A stretch of DNA of 64,000 nt from Microbacterium sp. zg-B96 (GTDB taxonomy: Bacteria; Actinomycetota; Actinomycetes; Actinomycetales; Microbacteriaceae), in assembly GCF_030246865.1 (NCBI RefSeq), contig NZ_CP126738.1:1488001-1552000 (forward strand), in the 5' to 3' direction. The notes under the pieces were generated by a model. The model had not been told where the DNA came from. It saw only the letters and a program-made list of their open reading frames with translations, and ran no database searches. Position numbers and translations under genes: made by a program. This document shows, piece by piece, positions 34,779-47,317 of this stretch; the stretch's first letter is position 1, and each line of letters starts with the position of its first letter.

Positions 34779-35984
34779 GTGGCCGAGATTTCGGACGTCT
34801 TCTTCGTCGACGGCATGCGCACGCCGTTCGGACGCGCAGGCGAAAAAGGCATGTACTGGAACACCCGCGCCGATGACCTCGCTGTGAAGGCGACCATCGC
34901 GCTCATGGACCGCAACCCCGAGGTTCCCCCAGATCGCGTCGACGACGTCGCGATCGCCGCAACCAGCCAGACCGGCGACCAGGGCCTGACCCTGGGCCGT
35001 TCCGTCGCGATCCTCGCCGGTCTCCCGCAGACCGTGCCGGGTTTCGCAATCGACCGGATGTGCGCGGGCGCGATGACGAGCGTCACCACGATGGCCGGCT
35101 CCATCGGCGTCGGCATGTACGACGTCGCCCTCGCCGGCGGCGTGGAGCACATGGGGCACCACCCCATCGGCGCCGACGCCGACCCGAACCCCCGCTTCGT
35201 GGCGGAGAAGATGGTCGACCCCGGCGCGCTGAACATGGGCGTGACGGCCGAGCGCATCTTCGACCGGTTCCCTCATCTGACCAAGGAGCGTTCCGACCGC
35301 TACGGCATGCTCAGCCAGCAGAAGCTGCAGGCGGCATACGACGCAGGCAAGATCCAGCCCGACCTGGTGCCGGTCGCCGTCAAGGACGCCGAGGGCGCGT
35401 GGGGGCTGGCGACGGCGGACGAAGGCCGCCGCCCGCAGACGACGATGGCAGACCTCGCGAGCCTGAAGACGCCGTTCCGTCCGCACGGCCGGGTCACGGC
35501 GGGCACCTCGTCGCCGCTGACCGACGGCGCGACCATGTCGCTGCTGGCCGGCGGCGGCGCCGTGAAGCAGCTCGGGCTTGCCCCGAAGATGAAGCTGGTC
35601 TCGTTCGCGTTCGCCGGCGTGCAGCCGGAGATCATGGGCATCGGCCCGATCCCGTCGACCGAGAAGGCGCTGCGCAAGGCGGGCCTGGACATCTCCGACA
35701 TCGGACTGTTCGAGCTCAATGAGGCCTTCGCGATCCAGGTGATCTCGCTGCTGGATCACTTCGGCATCGCCGACGACGACCAGCGCGTCAACCCGTGGGG
35801 CGGCGCCATCGCCGTGGGCCACCCGCTCGCGGCATCCGGCGTGCGCCTGATGATCCAGCTGGCTGCGCAGTTCGCCGAACGCCCGGACGTCCGCTACGGT
35901 CTGACCGCCATGTGCGTCGGCCTCGGGCAGGGCGGCTCGGTCATCTGGGAGAACCCGCACTTCAACGGCAAGAAGAAGAAGTAG
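34779..35984 (+). CDS. fadA: Acetyl-CoA C-acyltransferase (thiolase)
   Basis: Thiolase that cleaves 3-ketoacyl-CoA in beta-oxidation. The 401-residue product (start VAEISDVFFVDGMRTPFGR at GTG 34779, behind GGAGG) has the nucleophile Cys in IDRMCAGAMTS, the His in NPWGGAIAVGHPLAASG and the C-terminal Cys in GLTAMCVGLGQGG. It ends in a Lys tail and is followed after 8 bp by fadB, forming the beta-oxidation complex operon. Confidence 0.95.
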   Translation: MAEISDVFFVDGMRTPFGRAGEKGMYWNTRADDLAVKATIALMDRNPEVPPDRVDDVAIAATSQTGDQGLTLGRSVAILAGLPQTVPGFAIDRMCAGAMTSVTTMAGSIGVGMYDVALAGGVEHMGHHPIGADADPNPRFVAEKMVDPGALNMGVTAERIFDRFPHLTKERSDRYGMLSQQKLQAAYDAGKIQPDLVPVAVKDAEGAWGLATADEGRRPQTTMADLASLKTPFRPHGRVTAGTSSPLTDGATMSLLAGGGAVKQLGLAPKMKLVSFAFAGVQPEIMGIGPIPSTEKALRKAGLDISDIGLFELNEAFAIQVISLLDHFGIADDDQRVNPWGGAIAVGHPLAASGVRLMIQLAAQFAERPDVRYGLTAMCVGLGQGGSVIWENPHFNGKKKK

Positions 35985-35992
35985 GAACCGCG

Positions 35993-38140
35993 ATGACCGA
36001 CTACAACTCCATCGACTTCTCGCCGATCCTCGCCGGCACCGAGGGCGAGGTGATCACGCACTCCCCCGTGCGCGACATCACCCTGCCCAGCGGCAAGGTG
36101 CTCGCCCTCATCACGCTCGACAACGGGCGCGACCACACCCGCCCGAACACACTCGGCCCGGCGACGCTCGCCGAACTCGAGCAGACCCTCGCGGGCCTGA
36201 AGGACCGGGCATCCCGAGCTGAGATCCACGCCGTCGGCATCACCGGCAAGCAGTACATCCTCGCCGCCGGTGCCGACCTGTCCGACATTTCACGCCTCGA
36301 CTCGAAGGACAATGCCCGGCTGGTCGCCCAGTTCGGGCACAAGGTGCTCGGTTCGCTGGGTGACCTGGGGGTGCCGTCGTTCGCGTTCGTCAACGGCCTG
36401 GCTCTCGGCGGGGGCCTGGAGATCGCGCTGAACTCCACCTACCGCACCGTCGACGCGTCGGCTGCCGCGGTGGCGCTGCCCGAGGTGTTCCTCGGCATCA
36501 TCCCCGGCTGGGGCGGCGCGTACCTGTTGCCGAACCTCATCGGCATCGAGAACGCGCTCGAGGTGGTCATCTCCAACCCGCTCAAGCAGAACCGCACGCT
36601 CAAGCCGCAGCAGGCGTTCGACCTCGGCATCATGGACGCCATCTTCCCGGCATCGAACTACCTCGAGGATTCGCTGCGCTGGGCAGACGGCGTGCTGTCG
36701 GGCGCCGTGAAGGTCGTCCGCAAGAACGAGCCGGGCAAGATGGAGCGCCTCACCAAGTGGCCCATCGCGATCAAGATGGCCCGCGGCATGCTCGAGTCCA
36801 AGATCGGCACGGTGCCGAAGTCGCCGTACGTGGCCCTGGAGCTGCTGGACAAGGCCAAGAGCGGCACCAAGGCGGAGGGTTTCGCCCGTGAGGACGAGGC
36901 GCTGGCCGAGTTGGTGACCGGCGACCAGTTCGCGGCATCCATGTACGCGTTCGACCTCGTGCAGAAGCGCGCCAAGCGCCCCGTCGGCGCCCCCGACAAG
37001 CAGCTGGCCAAGAAGGTGACCAAGGTCGGCATCATCGGCGCGGGGCTCATGGCCAGCCAGTTCGCGCTGCTGTTCGTGCGCAAGCTGCAGGTGCCGGTGC
37101 TGATCACCGACCTCGACCAGGGCCGCGTCGACAAGGGCGTGGCGTACATCCATGAGGAGATCGGCAAGCTCGAGGCGAAGGGCCGCCTGGATGCGGACAC
37201 CGCCAACCAGCTGCGCGCGCTCGTGACCGGGACGACAGACAAGACCCAGTACGCGGACTGCGACTTCGTGATCGAGGCGGTGTTCGAAGAGGTCGGCGTC
37301 AAGCAGCAGGTGTTCGGCGAGATCGAGAAGGTCATCGCCGAGGACGCGATCCTCGCGACGAACACCTCGTCGCTGTCGGTCGAGGAGATCGGCGCGAAGC
37401 TGGTGCACCCCGAGCGCCTGGTGGGCTTCCACTTCTTCAACCCGGTGGCGGCCATGCCGCTGATCGAGATCGTGAAGACGCCTCATACGGCGGATGCCGC
37501 GCTGGCGACGGCGTTCGTGGTGGCACGCGGGCTCGGCAAGAACGCGGTGCTCACCGCCGACGCGCCCGGCTTCGTGGTGAACCGCCTGCTGGCGAAGGTC
37601 ATGGGTGAAGCGGCGCGTGCGGTGTACGAAGGCACGCCGCTGCTGACGGTCGAGAAGGCCTTCGGCCCGCTCGGTCTGCCGATGACGCCGTTCCAGCTGA
37701 TCGACCTGGTCGGCTGGAAGGTGGCCGCGCACGTGCAGGACACCATGACCGCCGCCTTCCCGGACCGGTTCTACGCGAATGAGAACTTCCACGCGCTCGC
37801 GCAGCTGGATGCCGTGGTCGAGAAGGACAAGTCGGGTCGCGTTTCCGGCTGGACCAAGCAGGCCGAGAAGGTGCTCAAGGGTGCGGTCGGCTCGTCGCCG
37901 GCCTCCGCCGAGGAGATCCTGCGTCGCGTGCAGGACGGCCTCGCGCAGGAGATCCGCATCATGCTTGATGAGGGGGTCGTGCCCGAGGTCGAGGACATCG
38001 ACCTGTGCCTCATCCTCGGTGCCGGCTGGCCGTTCATCGACGGCGGTGCCTCGCCGTACCTCGACCGCGAGGGGGCATCGGAGCGCGTCTTCGGCGACAC
38101 GTTCCACCACCCGCCGATCCGCGGCATCGCGGCCGTCTGA
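35993..38140 (+). CDS. fadB: Multifunctional fatty-acid oxidation protein (enoyl-CoA hydratase/3-hydroxyacyl-CoA dehydrogenase)
   Basis: A 715-residue alpha subunit of the beta-oxidation complex. The crotonase domain (about 1-190) has GADLSDIS, the oxyanion region FVNGLALGGGLEIALN and the LPEVFLGIIPGWGG helix. The NAD-binding domain starts near 340 with KVGIIGAGLMASQFA. The dehydrogenase His is in VGFHFFNPVAAMPLIEIV, followed by the C-terminal dehydrogenase domains with PGFVVNRLL and PFQLIDLVG. AGGAA precedes the ATG. Paired with fadA. Confidence 0.95.
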   Translation: MTDYNSIDFSPILAGTEGEVITHSPVRDITLPSGKVLALITLDNGRDHTRPNTLGPATLAELEQTLAGLKDRASRAEIHAVGITGKQYILAAGADLSDISRLDSKDNARLVAQFGHKVLGSLGDLGVPSFAFVNGLALGGGLEIALNSTYRTVDASAAAVALPEVFLGIIPGWGGAYLLPNLIGIENALEVVISNPLKQNRTLKPQQAFDLGIMDAIFPASNYLEDSLRWADGVLSGAVKVVRKNEPGKMERLTKWPIAIKMARGMLESKIGTVPKSPYVALELLDKAKSGTKAEGFAREDEALAELVTGDQFAASMYAFDLVQKRAKRPVGAPDKQLAKKVTKVGIIGAGLMASQFALLFVRKLQVPVLITDLDQGRVDKGVAYIHEEIGKLEAKGRLDADTANQLRALVTGTTDKTQYADCDFVIEAVFEEVGVKQQVFGEIEKVIAEDAILATNTSSLSVEEIGAKLVHPERLVGFHFFNPVAAMPLIEIVKTPHTADAALATAFVVARGLGKNAVLTADAPGFVVNRLLAKVMGEAARAVYEGTPLLTVEKAFGPLGLPMTPFQLIDLVGWKVAAHVQDTMTAAFPDRFYANENFHALAQLDAVVEKDKSGRVSGWTKQAEKVLKGAVGSSPASAEEILRRVQDGLAQEIRIMLDEGVVPEVEDIDLCLILGAGWPFIDGGASPYLDREGASERVFGDTFHHPPIRGIAAV

Positions 38141-38154
38141 CACGGCGCGCAGGG

Positions 38155-38182
38155 GCGGCCCCGGGCTTCGGCTCGGGGCCGC
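38155..38182 (+). terminator. Terminator-like hairpin after fadB
   Basis: GCGGCCCC/GGGGCCGC stem with the inner loop GGGCTTCGGCTC, 15 bp after the fadB stop. No T-run. The rest of the 194-bp gap to pepN holds an 18-bp-spaced direct repeat CCGAAGTTGTGGCG (38278 and 38296) and no gene. Confidence 0.5.
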
Positions 38183-38334
38183 TCGTGCGTTGCGGGGTCA
38201 TGGTGTCGGAATCCGCTCCGGCCCGCGCCGTAATCTCGGAGATCGCCGGTGATTCGGAGCCGATCGGCGTGTTCGGTCCGAAGTTGTGGCGTTCCCCGAA
38301 GTTGTGGCGGGCGACTCGGCGACGCGCCCGCCCG

Positions 38335-40824
38335 CTACTGCGCCGCGCGCACGCGCAGGTCGCGGGCGAGGTGGTCCCGCTGCTCGATCACGATGCGCCG
38401 CAGTGCGGCGGGGGCGTCCGGATGCCCGGCCAGCCATGCGTCGGCCGGCTCGAGGGAATCGGATGCCGGGAACAGTCCCCGCACCAGGCGACGCGCGATC
38501 TCGATGCTGCGGTCCGCCCACGTCTCACGGATGCGGGCGAAGTAATCCGCGTCGTACGCCCCGATGAGGTCGCGCCGGCCGCCGGCCCGGAAACCGGCGA
38601 TCGTCGCGCTCAGGTGGTCATTCGTGAGCGTGGTGTCCTCCCACGCCGCCTGCCATGCGGCGGCCCGCACGTCCTGGTCCGGCCGGGAGGCGCACATGCG
38701 GATGTGCGCGGTGCGCCCCGTGGCGGTGGCGTCGCGGTGCAGCTCGGCATCGGCATCCGCCGTGGTGGCATCACCTGTCGTGGCCAGCGCGGTCCACCAG
38801 GTCCACCGCAGCTCCGGGTCCAGCGCCAGACCGGGAGGAGGAGCGTCGGTGCCCTCGAGGAAGGACCGCAGCTGCGCCGCGCGTGACCGGTCGTACGCCG
38901 CGGCCTCCCCCACCGCCCGCGCCCACGCCAGCTGGGCACCGCTGGCCGGCGCGGCATCCGCCATCGCCTGCCACGCGGTATTCAGCCACGCCGCCCGCTG
39001 GGCGTCACGCGCGACCTCAGGCACGTAGTGGCCGATCGCGACCGCGGTATTGGCGAGTACGTCGGTCAGCAGCGCGATGTTCGACTCCGCGGGGGCGTGC
39101 CGGTGCACGATGTCGAGGTAGCGCGCGACGGGCAGTTCGCCGTCGCGGGCGGCGTTCCACAGCGCAGACCACACCAGGCCGCGGGCGAGGGGGTCGTCGA
39201 TCGTTGAGAGCGCGGCCTGCACGGCGTCGACGGATGCCGCATCCAGCCGCACCTTCGCATAGGTGCGGTCGCCGTCGTTGGCGAGGATGAGCGCGGCACC
39301 GGCGGCCGGCAGCGGCACGGGCGTGCGCGCGTCGCGGATGTCCACCTCGACGGCCGCACCGCGCACCAGGCGCCCGTCCTGCAGGTCGTACGCGGCCACG
39401 CCGAGGCGGTGCGGGCGAGGGTCGGTCTGCACGAGCGTCAGGCCCTCCTCGCCCCGCTCGACAGACACCGTGCTGACGCCGGTGGTCTGCAGCCACGCGC
39501 GCGACCAGGCGCGCACATCGCGGCCGGAGACGGCTTCCAGCTGTGCCAGCAGATCCTCCAGCGTGGTGTTGCCGAACGCGTGGGCGGCGAAGTAGCGCCT
39601 GGCCCCGTCGAAGAATGCGTCCTCGCCGACGAAGGCGACCAGCTGCTTCAGGACGGCGGCACCCTTGGCGTAGGTGATGCCGTCGAAGTTGAGCTCGGCC
39701 GCTTCCAGGTCGGGGATGTCCGCGACGATCGGATGCGTGGTCGGCAGCTGATCCTGCTGGTACGCCCAGGCCTTGCGTCGCACGGCGAACGTGACCCACG
39801 CGTCGGTGAAACGGGTGACGGCCGCCGTCGCGTGGGCGCCCATGTAGTCGGCGAACGACTCCTTGAGCCACAGGTCGTCCCACCACCGCATGGTGACGAG
39901 GTCCCCGAACCACATGTGCGCCATCTCGTGCAGGATCGTGTTCGCCCGGCCCTCACGCTGAGCGACCGTCGCGGCGCCGCGGAACACGAACCCCTCGCTG
40001 AAGGTCACCAGCCCCGGGTTCTCCATCGCGCCGAGGTTGTACTCGGGCACGAAGATCTGGTCGTACTTGCCCCACGGGTACGGATAGTCGAAGGCATCGG
40101 TGAAGAAGTCCAGCCCCTGCCGGGTGATCTCGATGATCTCGTCCGCGTCCAGGTGCTGCGCCAGCGACGCGCGGCACAGCACGCCCAGCGCGACGGTCTG
40201 GTCGCCGCGCCGCCACTCGGAATCGACGCGGTGGTACGGGCCCGCGGCGACGGCGGTGATGTAGCTGGACAGCGGCGGTGTCTGGCCGAACGCCACCCGC
40301 TGCGTGTCGCCGGTGACCTGTACGTCCACGGCGGGCTGGTTGGACAGCACGTGCCAGCCGGCGGGTGCGGCGACGACGAACTCGTAGCGCGCCTTCATGT
40401 CGGGCTGCTCGAAGCACGCCAAGACCCGTCGGGAGTCGGACGGTTCGTACTGCGTGTACAGGTACGTCGCGGCATCCACGGGGTCCACGAACCGGTGCAG
40501 GCCCTCACCGGTGTGGCTGTACGCGCCACGCGCGGCGATGCGCACCGTGTTCTGCGGTGCCAGCCCGGCGACACGGATGCGCGCGCCGTCCCACTCGACA
40601 GGGTGGGCCACGCCGTTGACGTGCACGGACTCCACGGCCTCGCCGATGAAGTCGATCCAGGTCTCCGGCACGTCGGCGTCGAACTGCAGCGTGCTGACGG
40701 TGGGAAAGCCAGTAGTGGCGGCATCCGGTGCACCGGTCACATCCAGCTCGACCCGCACGGTGTGGAGGGTGACGTGGGCGGATCGGGCGGCGGTTTCGTC
40801 CCGGCCGAGGTTGGCGCTGCTCAT
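38335..40824 (-). CDS. pepN: Aminopeptidase N
   Basis: An 829-residue M1-family zinc metallopeptidase that removes N-terminal residues from peptides in the cytosol. The substrate motif GAMEN is in LGAMENPGLVTF, and the zinc site HExxH-x18-E is in ILHEMAHMWFGDL...KESFADY. The C-terminal half is the ERAP1-like helical domain. It is converging with fadB and co-oriented with dxs, 58 bp apart. No signal peptide. Confidence 0.96.
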   Translation of the reverse strand: MSSANLGRDETAARSAHVTLHTVRVELDVTGAPDAATTGFPTVSTLQFDADVPETWIDFIGEAVESVHVNGVAHPVEWDGARIRVAGLAPQNTVRIAARGAYSHTGEGLHRFVDPVDAATYLYTQYEPSDSRRVLACFEQPDMKARYEFVVAAPAGWHVLSNQPAVDVQVTGDTQRVAFGQTPPLSSYITAVAAGPYHRVDSEWRRGDQTVALGVLCRASLAQHLDADEIIEITRQGLDFFTDAFDYPYPWGKYDQIFVPEYNLGAMENPGLVTFSEGFVFRGAATVAQREGRANTILHEMAHMWFGDLVTMRWWDDLWLKESFADYMGAHATAAVTRFTDAWVTFAVRRKAWAYQQDQLPTTHPIVADIPDLEAAELNFDGITYAKGAAVLKQLVAFVGEDAFFDGARRYFAAHAFGNTTLEDLLAQLEAVSGRDVRAWSRAWLQTTGVSTVSVERGEEGLTLVQTDPRPHRLGVAAYDLQDGRLVRGAAVEVDIRDARTPVPLPAAGAALILANDGDRTYAKVRLDAASVDAVQAALSTIDDPLARGLVWSALWNAARDGELPVARYLDIVHRHAPAESNIALLTDVLANTAVAIGHYVPEVARDAQRAAWLNTAWQAMADAAPASGAQLAWARAVGEAAAYDRSRAAQLRSFLEGTDAPPPGLALDPELRWTWWTALATTGDATTADADAELHRDATATGRTAHIRMCASRPDQDVRAAAWQAAWEDTTLTNDHLSATIAGFRAGGRRDLIGAYDADYFARIRETWADRSIEIARRLVRGLFPASDSLEPADAWLAGHPDAPAALRRIVIEQRDHLARDLRVRAAQ

Positions 40825-40882
40825 CCGTCCATGTTTTCACGCACGCCGCGCCTCGTCGATGACGGCGCGCACGGCGGGTCGG

Positions 40883-42865
40883 TCAGGACTGGTCGTCGCG
40901 GTTCTGAGCGGAGTCGTCGGGGGACGTGACCTGGGTCATCCACAGCGCCCCGGTGTCGGTCGTGGGGCGAGCGACCGGGATGCGGATGCCCAGCACCTGC
41001 GACACCACGTCCTGCGCGATCTTCGCGGCGGTCAGGCCGGCGTCGGCGAGGATCTGCTCGCGCGTGGCGTGGTCGATGAACTCGTCGGGTAGCCCCAGCT
41101 CGTCCACGGCGGTGTCCACGCCCGCCTCGCGCAGCACCTGTCGCACCCGAGTGCCGATGCCGCCGACGCGGATGCCGTCTTCGAGCGTGATCACCAGGCG
41201 GTGCGTCGCGGCGAGCTCGACGATCGACGGCTGCACCGGGATCACCCAGCGAGGGTCGACCACCGTCGCGCCGATCCCCTGCGCGCGGAGGCGTTCGGCG
41301 ACGTCCATCGCGAGGTGCGCCATCGGGCCGATGCCCACCAGCAGCACGTCCTCCGCGTCACTGCGGGCCAGCACGTCGACGCCGTCGCGCAGCCGCTCGA
41401 TCGCCGGAAGATCGGTGCCGACGGCGCCCTTGGGGAAGCGGACCACGGTGGGGGCGTCGGAAACGGCGATCGCCTCGCGGAACTCCTCGCGCAGCCGCTC
41501 CGCGTCGCGGGGCACGGCGATGCGGATCTGCGGCACGAGCTGCAGCATGGCCAGGTCCCACACGCCGTGGTGGCTGGGGCCGTCGGGACCGGTGACACCC
41601 GCGCGGTCCAGCACGAACGTGACGCCGGCCTTGTGCAGGGCCACGTCCATCAGCACCTGGTCGAACGCCCGGTTGATGAAGGTGGCGTAGAGCGCGACCA
41701 CGGGGTGCAGTCCGCCGTAGGCCAGCCCGGCGGCGGAGGCCACGGCGTGCTGTTCGGCGATGCCGACGTCGTAGACGCGGTCGGGGAAGCGCTGCGCGAA
41801 CGGGAGCAGGCCGGTGGGGCGCAGCATCGCCGCGGTCATCGCGATGATGTCCTCGCGCTGCTCCCCGGCGGCGACCAGTTCTTCGGAGAATACGTCGGTC
41901 CAGGCGGTGGCGCCGGCGCCGGCGCCGCCGATCGCCTCACCGGTGATCGGGTCGATGCGGCCGACGGCGTGGAATTGGTCGGCCTCGTCGCTGAGGGCGG
42001 GCCCGAAGCCGCGGCCCTTATCGGTGATCGCGTGCACGATCACCGGGGCGCCGTAGGACTTCGCCAGTTCCAGGGTTTCCAGCAGCGACGCCATGTCGTG
42101 CCCGTCGACGGGGCCGAGGTATTTGATGTCGAGGTTCGAGTACAGCGCGGCGTTGTTGACGAAGCGCGTCAGGAACCCGTGCGTGCCGCCGCGCACGCCG
42201 CGGTACACCGCGCGGGCTGCAGGCCCGAGCCGGCGGAACAGCGAATCCGAACCGCGGTGGAGGGTGCGGTAGGCCTCGGCGGTGCGCACCCGGTTGAGGT
42301 AGCGCGCCATGCCGCCGATCGTGGGCGCGTAGGAGCGGCCGTTGTCGTTGATGACGATCACGAGGTTGCGGTCGTTGTCGTCGGTGATGTTGTTGAGCGC
42401 CTCCCAGGTCATCCCGCCGGTCAGCGCGCCGTCACCGACGACTGCGACGACGTGACGGTCGGTGCGACCGGTGCGGTTGAGGGCGCGGGAGATGCCGTCG
42501 GCCCAGCTGAGCGAGCTGGACGCGTGTGAGGACTCCACGACGTCGTGTGGGCTTTCGCTGCGCTGCGGGTAGCCGGCAAGCCCGCCCCGGGCGCGCAACT
42601 GTGAGAAGTCCTGGCGGCCGGTGAGCAGTTTGTGCACGTACGACTGGTGGCCGGTGTCGAAGATGATCGGGTCCTCCGGCGAGCGGAAGACGCGGTGGAT
42701 CGCGATGGTCAGCTCGACCACGCCGAGGTTCGGACCGAGATGACCGCCCGTGCGGGCGACGTTCTCCACGAGGAACTCACGGATCTCCGCCGCGAGTGCA
42801 TCGAGTTCCGCGACCGTCATCCGATCGAGGTCGCGGGGTCCGGAGACCGAAGCGAGCAGCGACAT
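40883..42865 (-). CDS. dxs: 1-deoxy-D-xylulose-5-phosphate synthase
   Basis: Thiamine-diphosphate enzyme that opens the MEP isoprenoid pathway by joining pyruvate and glyceraldehyde 3-phosphate. The 660-residue product starts MSLLASVSGPRDLDRM. It has FDTGHQSYVHKLLTGR, the ThDP/Mg motif GDGALTGGMTWEALNN, and the transketolase Pyr domain with YDVGIAEQHAVASAAG. The ATG at 42865 follows AAGGAAGGA; a longer frame upstream is not family-like. The C-terminal tail after about residue 630 is variable. Confidence 0.96.
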   Translation of the reverse strand: MSLLASVSGPRDLDRMTVAELDALAAEIREFLVENVARTGGHLGPNLGVVELTIAIHRVFRSPEDPIIFDTGHQSYVHKLLTGRQDFSQLRARGGLAGYPQRSESPHDVVESSHASSSLSWADGISRALNRTGRTDRHVVAVVGDGALTGGMTWEALNNITDDNDRNLVIVINDNGRSYAPTIGGMARYLNRVRTAEAYRTLHRGSDSLFRRLGPAARAVYRGVRGGTHGFLTRFVNNAALYSNLDIKYLGPVDGHDMASLLETLELAKSYGAPVIVHAITDKGRGFGPALSDEADQFHAVGRIDPITGEAIGGAGAGATAWTDVFSEELVAAGEQREDIIAMTAAMLRPTGLLPFAQRFPDRVYDVGIAEQHAVASAAGLAYGGLHPVVALYATFINRAFDQVLMDVALHKAGVTFVLDRAGVTGPDGPSHHGVWDLAMLQLVPQIRIAVPRDAERLREEFREAIAVSDAPTVVRFPKGAVGTDLPAIERLRDGVDVLARSDAEDVLLVGIGPMAHLAMDVAERLRAQGIGATVVDPRWVIPVQPSIVELAATHRLVITLEDGIRVGGIGTRVRQVLREAGVDTAVDELGLPDEFIDHATREQILADAGLTAAKIAQDVVSQVLGIRIPVARPTTDTGALWMTQVTSPDDSAQNRDDQS

Positions 42866-42928
42866 GCGTGTCCTTCCTTGGGGGCCACACGGGCTCCTGA
42901 GTCTACTCGCGCGGTCGTGGCGCCGAAT

Positions 42929-42967
42929 GTGAACAGGCCCGGAGTCGTCGACTCCGGGCCTGTTCAC
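42929..42967 (-). terminator. 39-bp perfect inverted repeat after acnA
   Basis: GTGAACAGGCCCGGAGTCG and its exact complement form a 19-bp stem with a one-base centre, beginning 8 bp after the acnA stop and ending 63 bp before the dxs start. There is no U-tract. It fits a strong hairpin terminator of acnA, though the perfect symmetry could also serve as a protein site. Confidence 0.7.
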
Positions 42968-42975
42968 AGTGTGAC

Positions 42976-45810
<2,835 letters not shown>

Positions 45811-45920
45811 GCGTGTCTCCTTCGTCGGCCGCGGGGTGGCCATCACAGGCCCGTTCCCCCATCATCCCCGGCTTGGCGGACGGCGGCTAGTGAGGCCCGC
45901 CTAACCCGCCAGGGGAGGAA

Positions 45921-45944
45921 ATTTATCTTGATATCAAGATAAAT
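45921..45944. promoter_or_regulatory. 24-bp perfect palindrome upstream of acnA
   Basis: The half-site ATTTATCTTGAT is followed directly by its exact reverse complement. It is an AT-rich island in GC-rich DNA, 111 bp before the acnA start and 4 bp past the DUF3159 stop. Size and symmetry fit a MarR- or TetR-type dimer operator. TamR (MarR family, Streptomyces) is known to control aconitase genes, and AcnR (TetR) does so in Corynebacterium; which applies here is not decided. Confidence 0.65.
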
Positions 45945-45947
45945 GTA

Positions 45948-46721
45948 TCACTCCGCCGGGCGTGCGTAGAGCGCGCGCGCGGCGAGCCACGTCACCGCGA
46001 TGAGGGGCGCGAACAGTGGCAGACCCATGATCAGTTTGAGGGTTCCCAGCGTCGCGACGTCATCGGCGAAATACAGCGGAAGCTGCACCGCGAGCCGGGC
46101 GTAGAACAGTGCCGCCCACGCCAGCGTGAGCCAGAAGAAGACCCGACGCTTGCGGGGGTCCCGCCGCCAGGTCGTCCCCTCCCCCATGAGATAACCGGCC
46201 GCGAGACCGATCAGTGACCAGCCGATCAGGGCCGAGATGAGCAGTGCGGTGCCGTACGCGGCGTTGGTGATGAAGCCGGGGACGAAGTTGTCGGCGCCGC
46301 GGCCCGTGAGCAGTGCCAGCCCCGCGGCCGCCGCGGTGGCGATCAGCCCGCCGAGGGCGGCGGAGGGTGGGGTGCGCTGCGCGAGACGCAGCAGCGTGAA
46401 GAGGACCGCGAGGCCGACGGAGAGCCCGAGGCTCAGTGGCAGGTTGGCCTCCCCCGTCTCGCGATCGACGGTCAGCGTGTACGCGACGACGAAGACGAGG
46501 CCCGGCAGGACGGATTCCAGCACCCCGCGCCAGCCACCCATCGCATGCCAGACGACATGGCCCGTGGGTCGCTCATCGGTGGGATCCAGGCCGGCGCGAC
46601 GCGCGGCACCGCTGAGTGCCTGGCCCAGCACATCCGCGGTGGACGGCTCGGGCGGCGTGAGGTCGCGGTCGCGGTCGCGGTCGGGATCGCGGTCGGCGGT
46701 GGGGTCGTGCGGTGTGCTCAC
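45948..46721 (-). CDS. DUF3159 family membrane protein
   Basis: A 257-residue protein with a charged, Asp/Arg-rich N-terminus (a DNA-level GGTCGC repeat encodes D-R-D-R) and about six membrane segments from residue 72 (VLPGLVFVVAYTLTV) to 250. It matches the actinobacterial DUF3159 family. Its GTG start overlaps the DUF3710 stop (GTGA), so it is coupled to DUF3710 and dut. Function unknown. Confidence 0.88.
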   Translation of the reverse strand: MSTPHDPTADRDPDRDRDRDLTPPEPSTADVLGQALSGAARRAGLDPTDERPTGHVVWHAMGGWRGVLESVLPGLVFVVAYTLTVDRETGEANLPLSLGLSVGLAVLFTLLRLAQRTPPSAALGGLIATAAAAGLALLTGRGADNFVPGFITNAAYGTALLISALIGWSLIGLAAGYLMGEGTTWRRDPRKRRVFFWLTLAWAALFYARLAVQLPLYFADDVATLGTLKLIMGLPLFAPLIAVTWLAARALYARPAE

Positions 46722-47317
46722 GCGCTGCCCGGCGTGGCCGGCATCTTCAGGGGGATGAGGTCCCGCGGGGGCATCGGAGTGCCGCCGCGCACCACCACGA
46801 GGGAGCGGAACAGGTCTTCCACGCGCTCCGCGGCATCCGCGTCGGAGGTCGCAGCTCCCCCGATGACGCCCCGCAGGAACCAGCGGGGGCCGTCGACGCC
46901 GACGAACCGCGCCAGGCGCTTTCCGGTGGCGCCGCCGGTGTCGGCGACGGGAACCTCGGCGAGGAGTTCGGGGCCCAACGGACCCTCGCGCTCCTCGACG
47001 CGCCCGCCCTGCTGGCGGATCTGCTGGCGGATCTGCTCACGGGTCTCGTCCCACAGCCCTGCCGAGCGCGGTGCGGCGAACGGCTGCACCTGGAGGGTCG
47101 AGTCGGCGTAGTCCAGGCCTACCGCGACGATGCGCTTGGTCTGCTCCTCGACCTCGAGGCGCAGGTTCAACCCCTCGCGGGGCAGCACCTTGATGCCGCC
47201 GAGATCGATGTACGGGCGCACCGGGTTGGCTTCGGACTCGTCGAACGGGCCGTGCTCGGCTCGGTCTTCGGGCGCGGCCTTGCGCGGCGGGAGGTCCTGT
47301 GACGTCGGGTCGGTCAT
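46718..47317 (-). CDS. DUF3710 family protein
   Basis: A 199-residue soluble protein of the DUF3710 family, with YIDLGGIKVLPREGLNLRLEV and LQVQPFAAPRS, then FVGVDGPRWFLRGVIGG. No catalytic motif is known. It overlaps dut by 4 bp (ATGA) upstream and DUF3159 by 4 bp downstream. This dut-DUF3710-DUF3159 order is common in Actinobacteria. Confidence 0.9.
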   Translation of the reverse strand: MTDPTSQDLPPRKAAPEDRAEHGPFDESEANPVRPYIDLGGIKVLPREGLNLRLEVEEQTKRIVAVGLDYADSTLQVQPFAAPRSAGLWDETREQIRQQIRQQGGRVEEREGPLGPELLAEVPVADTGGATGKRLARFVGVDGPRWFLRGVIGGAATSDADAAERVEDLFRSLVVVRGGTPMPPRDLIPLKMPATPGSA

